Shown: positions 37,235 to 48,925, numbered from the stretch's first letter. The stretch is DNA of 64,000 nt from Heterostelium album PN500 (GCF_000004825.1 NW_008805068.1:1364001-1428000), one strand, 5' to 3'. The notes: generated from the letters alone by a model not told the origin. A program made the numbers and translations.

Positions 37235-38549
37235 ATGATATCGAGTAATAAAAAGTAAAGTATTTGTATTTAAAATAAATATAAAATAACAAATTAATAA
37301 ATTGTTTTTTCTTAATTTCAGATATATTATCCCTTTTGGAGGTTCTTCATTGGATTCAATAAATAGATTAATAGAGAATTTAAAAAATGATAATTCAATG
37401 AATAGTAAACCATTTAAAGAATTTGTAATAGAACAATGTATAAAAACAGATTTAAATAATTCAAAATATAGAAAAATAATAATTGCTCAGGATTGGGAGG
37501 AGTTCCTGGTTCAAAAATATATCGTCGAATCACCTCTAAATGGTACCAATAATTTGAAAAATATTATTTTTTTATTTGGTGCGCAAGGTGATCAGACTCC
37601 AACTATGGGTATGAAGTTATATGATCACTTCAGTGCATATTCATCGACAATCGATAAACTTGATGGATTGTTCAAACAGTATATAGGATACAGTGTCATT
37701 AATAAACTATTGGATATTCCAAAGGGTTCCAAAGAAATATTCGATCAATCTGTAGCGCAACCATCACTTACACTCTATACCATTGGTATGTTTGAGCTCT
37801 ACAAGCATTTCAATATAAATCCATCAATTGTTTTCGGTCTGAGTTTTGGAGAGATTGGATGTATGTACGCAGCAAATTGTCTGTCAATGGAGAATATAGT
37901 TAAACTTGTCTACCATCGTTCAACCATTCAAAGTCTTTCAACGGGGAACGGTTGTATGATACTTATCAGAGAGAAACAAGGCTTATTGGATTCACGATAT
38001 CATACCAATGAATTAGAGGTAGCCGGTAGATTTCCAAGAACTATAGTTTACAATGCAACAAAAGAATCAGCCAATTCTCTTAAGCGAATTTTAGACCAAG
38101 ATGGTGTAAAGAATCATATTATACCGTTGCCAGGTAAATTCCACAGTCGCGCACAGAAACCACTAAAGCCGAAAATCTTGGAATCTCTCAGCCACCTCAA
38201 TTTCGATCGACCATCGATCAAATGGTACTCAACAGTCACCGGTGAGTTGAGCAGCGAAAAGGTAGACGCCAACTATATCTATAAGAACATTAGAAAACCA
38301 TTTCTCTTTGACAGTGCACTCTCATCTATTATTAGAGAGAACCAAATCGATGAATGCGCATTCCTAGTGATATCACCGGGTACCGATTACTCCAATCATA
38401 TCTACTCTGTCCTACAAAATGCAACAATCATCTCAATGTCGAAATCAACCGATGACGAAGTAACATCATTTCTGATGACACTTGGCAAACTATTTTGTAA
38501 TGGATTCAACAACATTAATTTCCTATCACAATTCCCTGAATTTGCTTGA
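37235..38549 (+). CDS. Stand-alone acyltransferase (PKS AT-domain), second copy
   Basis: Exon 1 37235-37254 (20 nt, MISSNK plus two bases) and exon 2 37322-38549, phase 2; 415 aa. It has the same plan as the protein at 9097-10544: mini-exon, post-ketosynthase linker (KYIIPFGGSSLDSINRL), then one acyltransferase domain ending at LGKLFCNGFNNINF. AT motifs are IIFLFGAQGDQTPTMG, QSVAQPSLTLY, the serine elbow GLSFGEIGCMYAA (canonical His replaced by Leu), YHRS, PGKFHSR with the catalytic His, and YSTVTGE. Unlike its paralogue there is no intron inside the serine codon. Ser and His of the catalytic dyad are kept, so activity is possible. No other PKS domains occur nearby, so it would have to act in trans or have a new role. 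Confidence 0.82.
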
Positions 38550-38952
38550 TTAGAAACTTCCAATCAAAATACATAAATAAAAATATTTATTAATATAAAA
38601 CATGTTTTAAATAATAAGTCCTGACTTTAAATATATAATGTTTTATGGTAATTATATCTTATAAAAACAAAAGAAAGATTGGAGTAAATACACTGTTTAT
38701 AATGTTTTATCTTATTTTGTCTTGAAGGAATGTAAACATATTTAATTGATGAGTTTGGTGCAATCTTAAAGTATCATGTCGTTTTTTATGAGTCACCAAT
38801 CAAAGAAACATGAAAACGAATCATATTATTTTTGAAAAAATTATTTTTTTTTTTTTTGTTTTTTTTAGAAGTTCAATGAGTCATTAAAATAGTAAAACTT
38901 TCATCTTTGAATTAATTAAATTGACACAACATCGTATAAAAAGATATTGAAA
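38550..38952. other. Intergenic, 403 bp
   Basis: AT-rich with a 14-base T run. No gene seen; it should hold the P5A-ATPase promoter. Confidence 0.5.
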
Positions 38953-41900
38953 ATGTATGTATTAACTTTTAATAATATTACTATTATTATAAATAAATTT
39001 AAACTGTAAATATATATTCTTACACTCCTCTCTCTTTATATTGTTAGGTCTTTGATAGGTGTACAATCGAAATCAATATCATCTGTTGCTCTCTATAAAA
39101 AGAGACCAACTATATTACATCTAAATGTTGTTCCATTCATTGTTTTATATTTATATTTATTCTATTTGTTTATAATAACACCTGCACCTATTAGACCGAT
39201 CGTAGAAGATATCTCAAGTGATCTAAATATCACAAGTAATAATGATAGCACCACTACTAGTAGTGGTGGTAATGTTGTAGATGCTCAATCGAACAATGTC
39301 AACATAGTTGATAACAATAACAATAATACAAACATCAATAGCACTGCCAATGGAATGACAAGTGGAATGACTCTGGACGGATCGGATTTCTATTTGTTCT
39401 TGTTGGGAGTGACCGCTTGTTTACATATTCTGTCGTGGTTGTTCAAGTACTGGTCGGTTGAGTATCGTACCGTTGTTTCAATGACTAAAGTCAGTAACAT
39501 TAGCGATGCCTCTATGATCAAGGTGGTTCCATCGTCACACGTCGGTTCCAAGACCATATGTCCGCTGATCAGAGACGACCAACGCCAACTCTATTTCGAA
39601 TTTCAAAAGCGAAAGTTCACTTACGATCCTGATCGCAAGTGTTTCAAGCGTATCAAGCTTATCGTACCAAACACCACCGAGCAACTGCTACAGTCGCGCG
39701 GTTACGACACACAGGAACTATTGACAAACGCCGTTCAACAGTTTGGATTGAATCGATTCGACATTCCACTGCCATCGTTCCTCCACCTCTATAAAGAACA
39801 AGCACTGGCACCCTTCTTTGTATTCCAAGTATTCTGCGTATTGCTCTGGTGTCTTGAAGAATACGTACTCTACTGTCTCTTTACACTTTTCATGTTGTTG
39901 ACATTTGAAGCAACCGTTGTTAAATCTGTAAGTATATATTAATATAATTTATCATTAACTAACTAACTAACTAACAAACAAAAAATACTATTACATTTAC
40001 TGTTATAACTACCTTATAGAGATTAAGAAATTTGATGTCTTTGAGAGAGATGAGTAGTAAACCATCTTATCCAATATATGTTTATAGATTGAATCAGTGG
40101 AAACAGGTAGATACAAGTGAGATTATTCCAGGTGATTTGGTTTCGGTAGGAAGAGGAGCGAATGAAGCTCAATCAACTATTCCCTGTGATCTTTTGTTGT
40201 TAAGTGGACAGTGTGTCGTCAATGAAGCAATGTTGACCGGTGAGTCGACTCCACACCACAAAGAGTCACTACAGGAACGAAGTCAATCGAGTAGCAAAGA
40301 CAATCAAATCGATTTGAAGAACGATAAGATTCATATTCTTTTCGGTGGTACTCAGATCGTGCAACACTCATGTGGCGAACGTCTCAACGCAAAGGTGAGC
40401 AAACCAACCGATCGTGGATGCATAGGTTATGCCTTAAAGACTGGATTCGATACCAATCAAGGTAGTTTGATGCGTACTATTTGGTTTTCATCGGAGCGTG
40501 TCACCGCCAACAACAAAGAGAGTTTCCTCTTTATCGCTTTCCTCTTGGTGTTTGCCATTGCTGCCAGTGCCTATTTGTTCTGGCGCGGATTCGAAGACGA
40601 CGATCGAAACAAATATAAACTTCTCTTACATTGTATCATGGTTATCACCTCGGTGGTACCACCAGAGTTACCAATGGAGTTGTCGTTGGCCGTCAACAAC
40701 TCGTTGATTGCATTGGTTCGTCTCGGTATCTACTGTACCGAGCCATTTAGAATTCCATTCGCAGGAAAGGTAGATGTCTGTTGTTTTGATAAAACAGGAA
40801 CTTTGACTACCGACGATCTCATTCTCCAAGGAATTGCCAGTTGTCCACAGCAGTCCGAGTCAGGATCGTCTTCGTCGCCATCTTCGTCCAACAGTTCTGA
40901 CTTGCTTTTGCCAGCTGATATTCCTTTGGTTATCAACTATATTCTTGCAGGATGTCACTCACTTGTCAGTATCGATGGTAAACTTGTTGGAGATCCAATG
41001 GAAACTGCTTCGCTCAAGTCTATTCCATGGAATTGCAAAGGTGATATCTCTTCACACCAACGTAAAAAGGTTTTCATTGAAATTGTTAATCGTTATCTCT
41101 TCTCCTCTGACCTAAAGAGAATGTCGACCATTGCCAATGTAAACAACGATGGCAACATTGTTAGTTATGCATTCTGCAAGGGTGCACCTGAAGTGTTGAA
41201 ACCATTCTACAGCTCGATTCCCGCCGACTATGACAACATCTACAAGCGTTACTCTCGTCAAGGATCGAGAGTTCTTGCTTTGGGATACAAGAAGATTTCA
41301 ACAGAGAATCAATCGACCATGAAACAGATACAGCGTGATGTTACAGAGTGTGACTTGGAGTTTGGTGGATTCCTCGTATTCGACTGTCCATTGAAACCAG
41401 ACTCAAAGGATGCCATCGAGAAGCTTGCACAGGCATCACACAGTATAGTTATGATTACAGGTGACAATGCATTGACAGCCTGTCACGTTGCTAAGCAACT
41501 TGGAATTCAAGACCCTAAACTTCCAACACTGAATCTCACTGCTAATGGTGGTGAGGGTGGTGTTCCCACTTGGATTTCAGTGGATGAGACTGTTAATATC
41601 AAGCTTGAACAAAATAATGGTGCTCACTTGAGAGAGTTGAGTAGATTATACAATCTCTCGGTGACTGGACAATCGTTGTCGTTGATCACCGACAATCAAA
41701 AGTTGCAAAGCGATCTCTATTTGGTACAGGTATTTGCTCGTGTCTCTCCCGATCAGAAACAGTTGATTCTTACCAATTTCAAGGAGAATGGACATCACAC
41801 TTTGATGGCTGGTGACGGTACAAACGATGTCGGTGCACTCAAGCAAGCACACGTCGGTGTTGCCATTCTCAACAAGGGTGATCCTCCACCTCCCAAACTC

Positions 41901-42758
41901 ATCGATACCAACCCACGTCAAATCATGAAGCAATATCAACAACGTGGTCCACAAGCTGCTGCCGAACTCACAAAGAAACTACAAGAGGAACTCAAAGACA
42001 GCGAAGTCCAAATGGTTAAACTTGGTGACGCTTCCATTGCTGCACCTTTCACCTCAAAGAGTTCGCGTGTCATCCCGGTCACACATATCATTCGTCAAGG
42101 TCGTTGTACACTGGTGACAACACACCAGATGTACAAGATTCTCGCACTCAACTCATTGATCTCTGCATACAGTTTGTCAGTTCTTCACTTGGATGGAGTC
42201 AAGCTTGGCGACACACAAGTCACACTTGCCGGTATGTTGATCGCGCTCTGCTTCCTGTTCATCTCAACCTCAAAGCCACTGGAGAGATTAGCACCAAAGC
42301 GTCCCAATCCAAATCTATTCTCACCGTACATGATGACCTCGATTCTCCTGCAATTCATCTTGCATCTTGGATGTCTCATATTCATCGTGCGCGAGGCCAA
42401 CGATCGTACTGTCGGTGCCAAGCCCAAAGTTGACTCTACATTCGAACCGAATCTCGTAAACTCTGCGGTTTTCCTCATTTCAAACGCTATGCAAGTGGCA
42501 ACATTTGCAATCAACTACAAAGGACACCCATTCATGCAGAGTCTCCAAGAGAACAGACCACTTCTTTACTGTCTCTCAAGTGTATGGATGCTCGGTGCAA
42601 TCCTCTCACTCGAAATCATACCATCATGGAATGAGTACCTCGAATTAATACCATTCCCAGATAACACTTTTAGATTATTAATGTTTGGAACCATCTTAAT
42701 TGATTTAGTAGGTGCTTGGTTAATTGAAAAACTTTGTTCAACTTTTTTAAAGAATTAA
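38953..42758 (+). CDS. atp13a1: P5A-type ATPase, ATP13A1/Spf1 (ER dislocase)
   Basis: ER membrane P-type ATPase that removes mistargeted tail-anchored and mitochondrial helices from the ER (family knowledge). Exon 2 39048-39927 and exon 3 40020-42758 are firm. The start codon appears split: AT at 38953-38954, an intron from GTATGT to GTTAG, then G at 39048, giving MSLIGVQSKS; 1206 aa. P5A hallmarks are PPELPMELSLAVNNS in M4 and CTEPFRIPFAGKVDVCCFDK, with the phosphorylation motif DKTGT. Others are MLTGES in the actuator domain, CKGAPEVLK, MITGDN, GDGTNDVGALKQAHVGVA, and the M5-M10 helices. The N-terminus has the extra hydrophobic helices found in the P5 group. Length fits the family (about 1150-1250). 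Confidence 0.94.
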
Positions 42759-43336
42759 ATTAATCTTAAAAAAAAAACAAATAATAATAAAACTAAATCA
42801 AACATAAAATAAAATATAACATTTAAAAAAAAAGGAAAATGACCCATCAAAAAAAAGAAACGAAAAAAAAAAGACAGATTTTTATTTTTTGGATCAACTC
42901 TTGTGCATATTCGCACTGTATAATCTTGATCAAAAAAATTACAATGATCATTTGCATAACCACAAAATGCACCTTCTTTAAAAAATTATCTGGTTTTGTG
43001 AGCTAAAAGTGGTGCTTTTAAAAAATCTGATAATTGTAAAAAATTTGTTTTTTTTATCTTTTTTTTTTTGATTAAAAGAGGAGGGAGACGAGTTAAGCAA
43101 ACTTTTTATCCTGATTTAATATCAATTTATAAATTATAATTGACACCAATCAAAACTTTCTTTTATTTATTATTATTAATTTAAATCAAAAATATTTATA
43201 AATAGTTGTTCAAACTAATTTTATCAAAAAATACATACATTTTTTTTTAGAAAAAGAATAATAACAGAAATAATAAAAATAGTAATAATTTGCAAAACTA
43301 AATGAAAATTAGTTTATAATCGCAATCTATAGAAAA
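42759..43336. other. Intergenic, 578 bp
   Basis: Homopolymer-rich sequence between two plus-strand genes. No gene or element recognised. Confidence 0.5.
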
Positions 43337-45602
43337 ATGGATACTAAATTGAGATGGAAACGTTTGACTCCCAATAATGCTATGCAAAAACGTGGTGGAC
43401 ATAGTGCAACCCTGATCGGTCAGAAATTATACATTTTTGGTGGTTGTGCTTATACAAACAATAATAATCAAAGTATGATAATATTTCGAAATGACAATAA
43501 TAATAATAATTGAATAGATGTTTGTTATTGGTTTAGCTAACAAGTTTATTGTTTTTTATTTATTATTATTATACTTGTACAGTAAACTATTTGAATTCAT
43601 TGAATGTCTATGATTTTCAGACGAACAACTGGAGTACTTTGATTCCACAGAATACACATCTACTACAAGCGAGATATGCACACACTGCAACTGACATTGG
43701 CGGAAATCGTATTCTTATCTATGGAGGATACAATGGACAACACTATTTCGATGACGTCAACATCTATGACACTGTCAACAACACATGGGTGGCGCCGGTC
43801 ACCAGTGGCAATAAGCCGGCTGCGAGATATGCGCACAGTGCAACTCTGGTGGGTTCGCATCTCTATGTGTTTGGAGGCTGCGGAGAAACTAGATTCTTTA
43901 ACGATTTGCACTGTCTAGATATTCAGACGATGACGTGGTCCTATGTACAAACGACGACTCCACCGATGGCGCGTTCCTTCCACACCACCAACCTGTACAC
44001 GAGCGGAACCATGAAGCTCTATATGTTTGGAGGACGTCAAGGATCACAGCATTTCAATGACCTCTATGTTTTCAATCTTGATTCGCGTGTCTGGACACAG
44101 GGTATTACCCACGGTGTGCTAGTCGGTCCACTGGCGAACCACGCATCGGTATTCATCGACAAGAATCTCTACGTCTTTGGTGGAATGGATGGTAAACAGT
44201 GTTACGACACTCTCTGGACACTAAACCTAGAGAGCATGAAATGGAAGTCACCAACTGTTGAAAACAAACCATCGATGAGACATAAACATACATTATCTGT
44301 CACCTCTGATGGAACAGCACTTGTATTGACAGCTGGAATGGATTTACCACCAAACTGTTATGATGATATACATATATTACAAGTAAATAATAATATCAAT
44401 ATCAATAACAATAGCAATAATAATAACAATAATATTAACAATAGTATTAATAATAATAACAACAATAACAATAGTAATATAAATACATCTGTTATTGTGC
44501 AACAACAACAACCACAACCACCACCACAACAACTACAACAGGCTCATTCAACCTCACCAAATGGAATGACAATGAAACCAATAGATTCTTCACCAAAGAC
44601 ATCTATGTCTCTATCACCACAATTGTCGCCAATTGCAGCAGCCGACCTTGAAGATCCTAAATATAAGCAACTCTACATGGAACTTCAGAGAATGAATGAA
44701 GAGGTGTTAAAGTTATCATTACAACATGATCATATTGCTGGATATACGATGCATTTAATGTCATATGAACAAATAACTGACTTGGAGAGAACCTATTTGA
44801 AATTACTAAAGAAAGCACAGAAAGCAAAGGTAGGCTTGTTTATACATTTGTTATTACCGTTAAAAAGATAAATTATTTAACCAATTTGATGTTTTTAATA
44901 GGATGCATTATATGAGAACCAATTGGAAATCAATGGAAAATATGAGAATAGAATTAAACAATATGAACACTCGCCAAGTCAACATATTCTATTACAACAA
45001 AGCTATTCACCTCCACCACCACAACAACAACCATTTAGAAATTATAAGAACAATAATGATATTCAACAACAGCAACAACAATATATAAGTTATCCACAAC
45101 CACAACCACAGCTACAGCAACAAAACTATAATACATATAAAGATAATAATAATAACTATAATAATATAACAAATAATAATAATAATAACAATAATAATAA
45201 TGGATATAAACAATATAATAATAATAATAATAATAATATGGTAATAATGGTAATAACAATAGTAATATAAGTCATGAAAGAAACCCAGTTAGAAGAGTAA
45301 ACTCTACAGAGTCTGTATTGGCTGGTAAAGATTTAATCGATTTTAACTATCAACAAGCTCTATTACAACAACAGCAACAACAACAAAACCAACATCATCA
45401 TCAACAACAATACCAACAACAACAACAACCTCAGCTACTACCTCTTAAACCCTACAGAACAACTAACAATAGCAACAACAACAACAATAACAACAACAAC
45501 AACAATAATAATAATAATAACAAATATTTAAGTAAATCCTTTGGCAATGTAAATAATCAATATAATAACAACAGCAATAACAATAATTTACAATATAATT
45601 AA
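43337..45602 (+). CDS. Kelch-repeat protein with Asn/Gln-rich tail
   Basis: Exons 43337-43472, 43583-44829 and from 44902. The N-terminal part is a beta-propeller of about six Kelch repeats (RGGHSATLIGQKLYIFGGC, YAHTATDIGGNRILIYGGY, YAHSATLVGSHLYVFGGC, MKLYMFGGRQGSQHF, NLYVFGGMDG). A coiled-coil segment follows (KYKQLYMELQRMNEEVLKL, DLERTYLKLLKKAQKAK), then Asn- and Gln-rich tails. The exon-3 frame stops at 45270 (583 aa). A second frame that fits better starts about 30 bases earlier and carries NPVRRVNSTESVLAGKDLIDF to a stop at 45602. The switch lies in an AAT microsatellite near 45240, so either repeat-length change or assembly error is likely. Role unknown; such Kelch/coiled-coil proteins are often scaffolds. 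Confidence 0.8.
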
Positions 45603-45763
45603 AATATTATTAAACATATAAGCTAAATCAATAAACACACACATATATATATATATATTATATTTTACTATTTATAATTTATTTACATATACACATTATA
45701 TTTACTAATCGAATCAATGTTGCATTATTATCAACATGTTGAAAATTAATTAATCAACTATAA

Positions 45764-46050
45764 TTATTGTATGTTTTGATCGTAAACTGAATAGGTATTT
45801 TGATCCTGTAGTTCGTCAAGTCTCCTTTGAATTGTATCTATAACCTTGTCACTTACACCTTGTAAGAATAAGTGTGTTTCATCGAGAGGCACAACCACAA
45901 AGTTTTCTTGTTTCTCTAGCCACATAACAAATTGTCTCGTTGGTGGATCACTGTCATTCAAGTACACATAAATTAATATTTAAAATGAGTATCAAGTATG
46001 TTTAAAAAGACATACCATTCTAATAGATATCCACGAAATACTTGAACCAT
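45764..46050 (-). CDS. gtf2h5: TFIIH subunit 5 (TFB5/TTDA)
   Basis: Smallest subunit of the core TFIIH complex, which stabilises p52 and stimulates XPB in nucleotide excision repair and transcription (family knowledge). Exon 1 46050-46016 (35 nt), exon 2 45950-45764; 73 aa versus 71-72 in yeast and human. The protein reads MVQVFRGYLLECDPPTRQFV, then KQENFVVVPLDETHLFL and a C-terminal VIDTIQRRLDELQDQNTYS. This matches the family pattern of LVECDP, FII-DIDDTHVFV and a final amphipathic helix ending DQN-YS. The Cys of ECDP is encoded across the intron. Confidence 0.93.
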
Positions 46051-46229
46051 TCTCGAACTGAATACAATGAAATTCAATTCGAATCAAACTTTACATTAAA
46101 AAAAACAGAGGAATTCATTTGAAGAAAAAATAATAAAAAATGTTTTAGAATCGAATGTCGTTATTGAGTGATATTAACATATTAGTTTAAATCTATTAAA
46201 GATATACAAAATTGCCTAGAATCAAAATG

Positions 46230-46900
46230 ATTAAAAAGAATACTCCCTATACGTAGATGACATCACTGACAAGCAACTCAATAGACTGAACGCGTTGATC
46301 TCTTGGTTCATGTGGGCTTCGTCATAGAACCCATTCCAACCCGGCGTACGCTACTACAATGGGATGTCAACAGACAGGTCCGTCTTTGGATGGAACGAAG
46401 GGGGATGCTATGAAGCTCAGATCTGTTGCTTACAAAATCTGGTTCTACAACAGATACCTCTACCTCATTCATAAAGGTAAGCACACCAGCCACTCCGACA
46501 GATGGAACAAGTGCATGCAGTTAAGAATTGGCATCAACCTATCTGAGTAAATGCCTCCAGCTCTGGAATTCATTCACTAGTATGTCGACAGCATTCACAA
46601 AGAATAACTACTCTAGCGATTCTCCGCTTTGCGACAAACTTGGTCCGGTCTCTATTGCTTGGATCTACGATGGCTCAAGGCACACCTTGTGCCGCTTGCA
46701 AACTGAACTACTCTGACCCATATTCTCATCACTTGTTTGATTTTCAGATGATTCAAAGCAAATTCAACACTATTAAAAACAAACTACGCGCAGCCACGGT
46801 CATTAACATCAATATCAGATGGAACATATGTACTACGATGCAATCATGCATCCTTCAAATATGACAGCATTGGTCACTCACATACTACACTTCATATCCT
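46230..46900 (+). mobile_element. LINE relic (TRE-like ORF2 C-terminus) upstream of tRNA-Met
   Basis: GC-richer than its surroundings. It reads, over several frames, like the part of a LINE ORF2 after the reverse transcriptase: LNRLNALISWFMWAS, AYKIWFYNRYLYLIHKG, then CAACKLNYSDPYSHHLF with a Cys/His arrangement like the C-terminal domain of dictyostelid LINE ORF2, followed by MIQSKFNTIKNKLR. Frames are broken by several stops and shifts, so it is inactive. It ends about 100 bp before the tRNA, the spacing expected of tRNA-targeting TRE5-type elements. Family assignment is tentative. Confidence 0.5.
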
Positions 46901-47023
46901 TAAACTAGTGAGGCAATACTGTATCACTTTTATTGAATAATTACGACAGTTATCAATTGTTTAGAAAAATTTTTGGATTGTAATTTCTGGTAATTTAAAA
47001 CGAATGTAAAAAACATCAAAAAA

Positions 47024-47093
47024 GCATCTTAGCTCAGAGGAAGAGCGGTGGGCCCATAACCCACAGGTCGGTCGATCGAAACTTCCAGATGCT
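47024..47093 (+). tRNA. Initiator-type tRNA-Met (CAU), atypical stems
   Basis: 70-nt gene. D-arm GCTC/GAGC; anticodon stem GTGGG/CCCAC with loop CCCATAA (anticodon CAT); the three G-C pairs and the T-loop ATCGAAA, in place of TTCGANN, are hallmarks of eukaryotic initiator tRNA. Odd points: the acceptor stem has only six pairs (GCATCT/AGATGC), and the T-stem GGTCG/CTTCC has two mismatches. It may be a pseudogene or a diverged copy. No T4 terminator follows within 300 bp. Confidence 0.75.
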
Positions 47094-47111
47094 AAACCTT
47101 TAAAAATAAAG

Positions 47112-47128
47112 CACCCTTTATGCGCGCA
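47112..47128 (+). promoter_or_regulatory. Motif shared downstream of tRNA genes
   Basis: CACCCTTTATGCGCGCA starts 19 bp after the tRNA-Met 3' end, at the same distance as the similar CACCCATAAAGCGCGCA after tRNA-Ser. Function unknown. Confidence 0.4.
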
Positions 47129-47169
47129 TTGCGGGTAAGATCTTTCGGATATTATATGTAATCATTTAT

Positions 47170-47193
47170 AAAAAAAAAAAAAAAAAAAAAAAA
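47170..47193. repeat. A24 homopolymer downstream of tRNA-Met
   Basis: A run of 24 A about 76 bp after the tRNA. It could be the poly(A) tail of an old non-LTR insertion, but no body of one was recognised next to it. Confidence 0.7.
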
Positions 47194-47420
47194 GATATTG
47201 AATCAGAGTGTGGTAACACTCGTCTAAATTACACTCGACTCGAATACCCACACACTCAACTAAACAAGTGTCAGATTGATGACTTAACTTATCTTCTACA
47301 ACGACTATAAATATACACTTCATCGGAGTGCGATGATCGTTTCGAAACTATCTTTATATTGTAGTGTTAAGTGTATATTCTTTCTTATAGTTTCTAACAT
47401 ATATAACTAAAGATTCTTAA

Positions 47421-47560
47421 TTGTTCTCTCTGTTCTATCTGTTCTCTCTGTTCTCTCTGTTCTATCTTTCTCTCATTTCTTTCTATTCTCTGTTCTCTCT
47501 GTTCTTTCTATTCTCTCTGGTCTCTCTGTTCTCTCTGTTCTATCTGGTCTCTAATTGCAG
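47421..47560. repeat. TGTTCTCTC minisatellite
   Basis: Degenerate repeats of a 9-bp unit TGTTCTCTC (variants TGTTCTATC, TATTCTCTC). Reverse-complement units (GAGAGAACA) reappear at about 49075-49105, on the other side of the CACTA-ended element, so that element may sit inside an older repeat. Confidence 0.75.
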
Positions 47561-47613
47561 TTTCTATGTTATTGTCTATCACTTAGTACTAGGTGTAGCT
47601 GTCTTAGAGTTTA

Positions 47614-48925
47614 CACTACAATTTTTTCGTAGTTGTTACGAAGTTTTTACATAGTATTCAACTCAATAAATGCAAAAAAAAAAAAATTTGTATGAAAAAG
47701 CATACTACGAATGGGATTCGTTATGCCCTTTTTTACACATTAAATTCGTAGTTGTTACGACAATTTATTTTTTAATGAGAAAAAAAAATGTTAAATAACT
47801 TTAAAAAGAACACTTGCAACGATTTTATAGATAATCTATATTATAAATGAGAATATTTATTTTTTTGTTAATCATAATTACTATATTAGTATTTATTCAG
47901 AAGATAAAGCTTTTAAATGTAAACATACCAATAATGCATTCATAGACATGTCTCATAGTTGAATCTACTATTGCAAAAGATCGTCAATGCATCATCGATC
48001 TCTACAATGTCAGTTTCATTTGTCTTTTGTATCTTTTCACCACCTTGTTTGAATTTCCCCCTGTTTTCAAATGAATTATTGATTATACTATTGTAGCTTC
48101 CCACCAAGTGCTATATCGACACCATCTATTTTTTTTTTTTTTTGTTAGTTCACATTCTAAACATCAATTAAATATACACTGGAATGACATACTATTTGAT
48201 TTAGCAAAGACTTTTTTGTCCATTTTGGAATAACGATGGGCGAACATCAGATGATCGATTATTCTTCTCTCTCTTTGTGTTGTTTGTCTTTGTTGTATTT
48301 CAGAAGTTCGAACGATCGTTGTTGTTCTGTGGTTGTAGTTGCTGTAATCTGAGTTGTTGCTGCTGTTGATGTTGATATTGTTGTTGTTGGTTCGTTGGTC
48401 GCATTTGTAGTGTTTGTTGGTTTAGTAGCAATATCTGCTGAGAAAGATATTCGATCTCCATATCTTGACTCTCCAAATAACTAATAAATGGATTATTTAA
48501 ATTAAAAAAACTATTGTTATAGTAATTATTGTTATTATTGTTATTATTATTATTATTATAATTAATATTGTTATTGCTATAAGTGAAGTTATTGTTATTG
48601 TTATTGTTAATGTTACTGTTATTGTTATTGTTACTGTTGACTATCTCAAATTAAATAACTATTGTTTGATATTGCTATCAAATCTGCAAATCGATAATAA
48701 ATAACTATTGTTTGAAATGATCATTTTTTTTTTTTTGATTCGAGTCATCAAAATAAATTTTTAAAATTAATGTGGTAAAAATCTCGACAAATTGTAAAAA
48801 AATGATAACCACACTAGCACACCTTAAATTTTTACTATGATCAAAATGCACGTTTCAAAAGTGAAAAACTTTTTTCACACACTGATTTGTGTGGTGCCCA
48901 TGACAACTACGAAACAATCGTAGTG
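47614..48925 (-). mobile_element. CACTA-ended DNA transposon, copy A
   Basis: 1312 bp bounded by imperfect terminal inverted repeats: left CACTACAATTTTTTCGTAGT, right the reverse complement of CACTACGATTGTTTCGTAGT. CACTAC ends are typical of CACTA/EnSpm elements. A subterminal repeat of TCGTAGTTGTTACGA occurs twice within 150 bp of the left end, also typical. No transposase is recognisable, so it is probably non-autonomous. It is nearly identical, inverted, to 55601-56992. The interior contains a Q/N-rich coding stretch and a spliced-gene-like fragment on the minus strand. Flanking trinucleotides TTA and CTA give no exact target duplication. Confidence 0.7.

Noticed and set aside
9097-38549. 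The two acyltransferase genes as parts of one scattered polyketide synthase
   Set aside because: They are paralogues of the same domain on opposite strands with many unrelated genes between them.
47206-47613. Sequence resembling a solo LTR (TATA-like box, TG start)
   Set aside because: No matching second end, no target duplication and no polyprotein nearby; described only as repeat-rich flank.
47421-47654. 77-codon Phe/Leu/Ser frame
   Set aside because: Arises from the TGTTCTCTC minisatellite and runs into the end of the CACTA-ended element.
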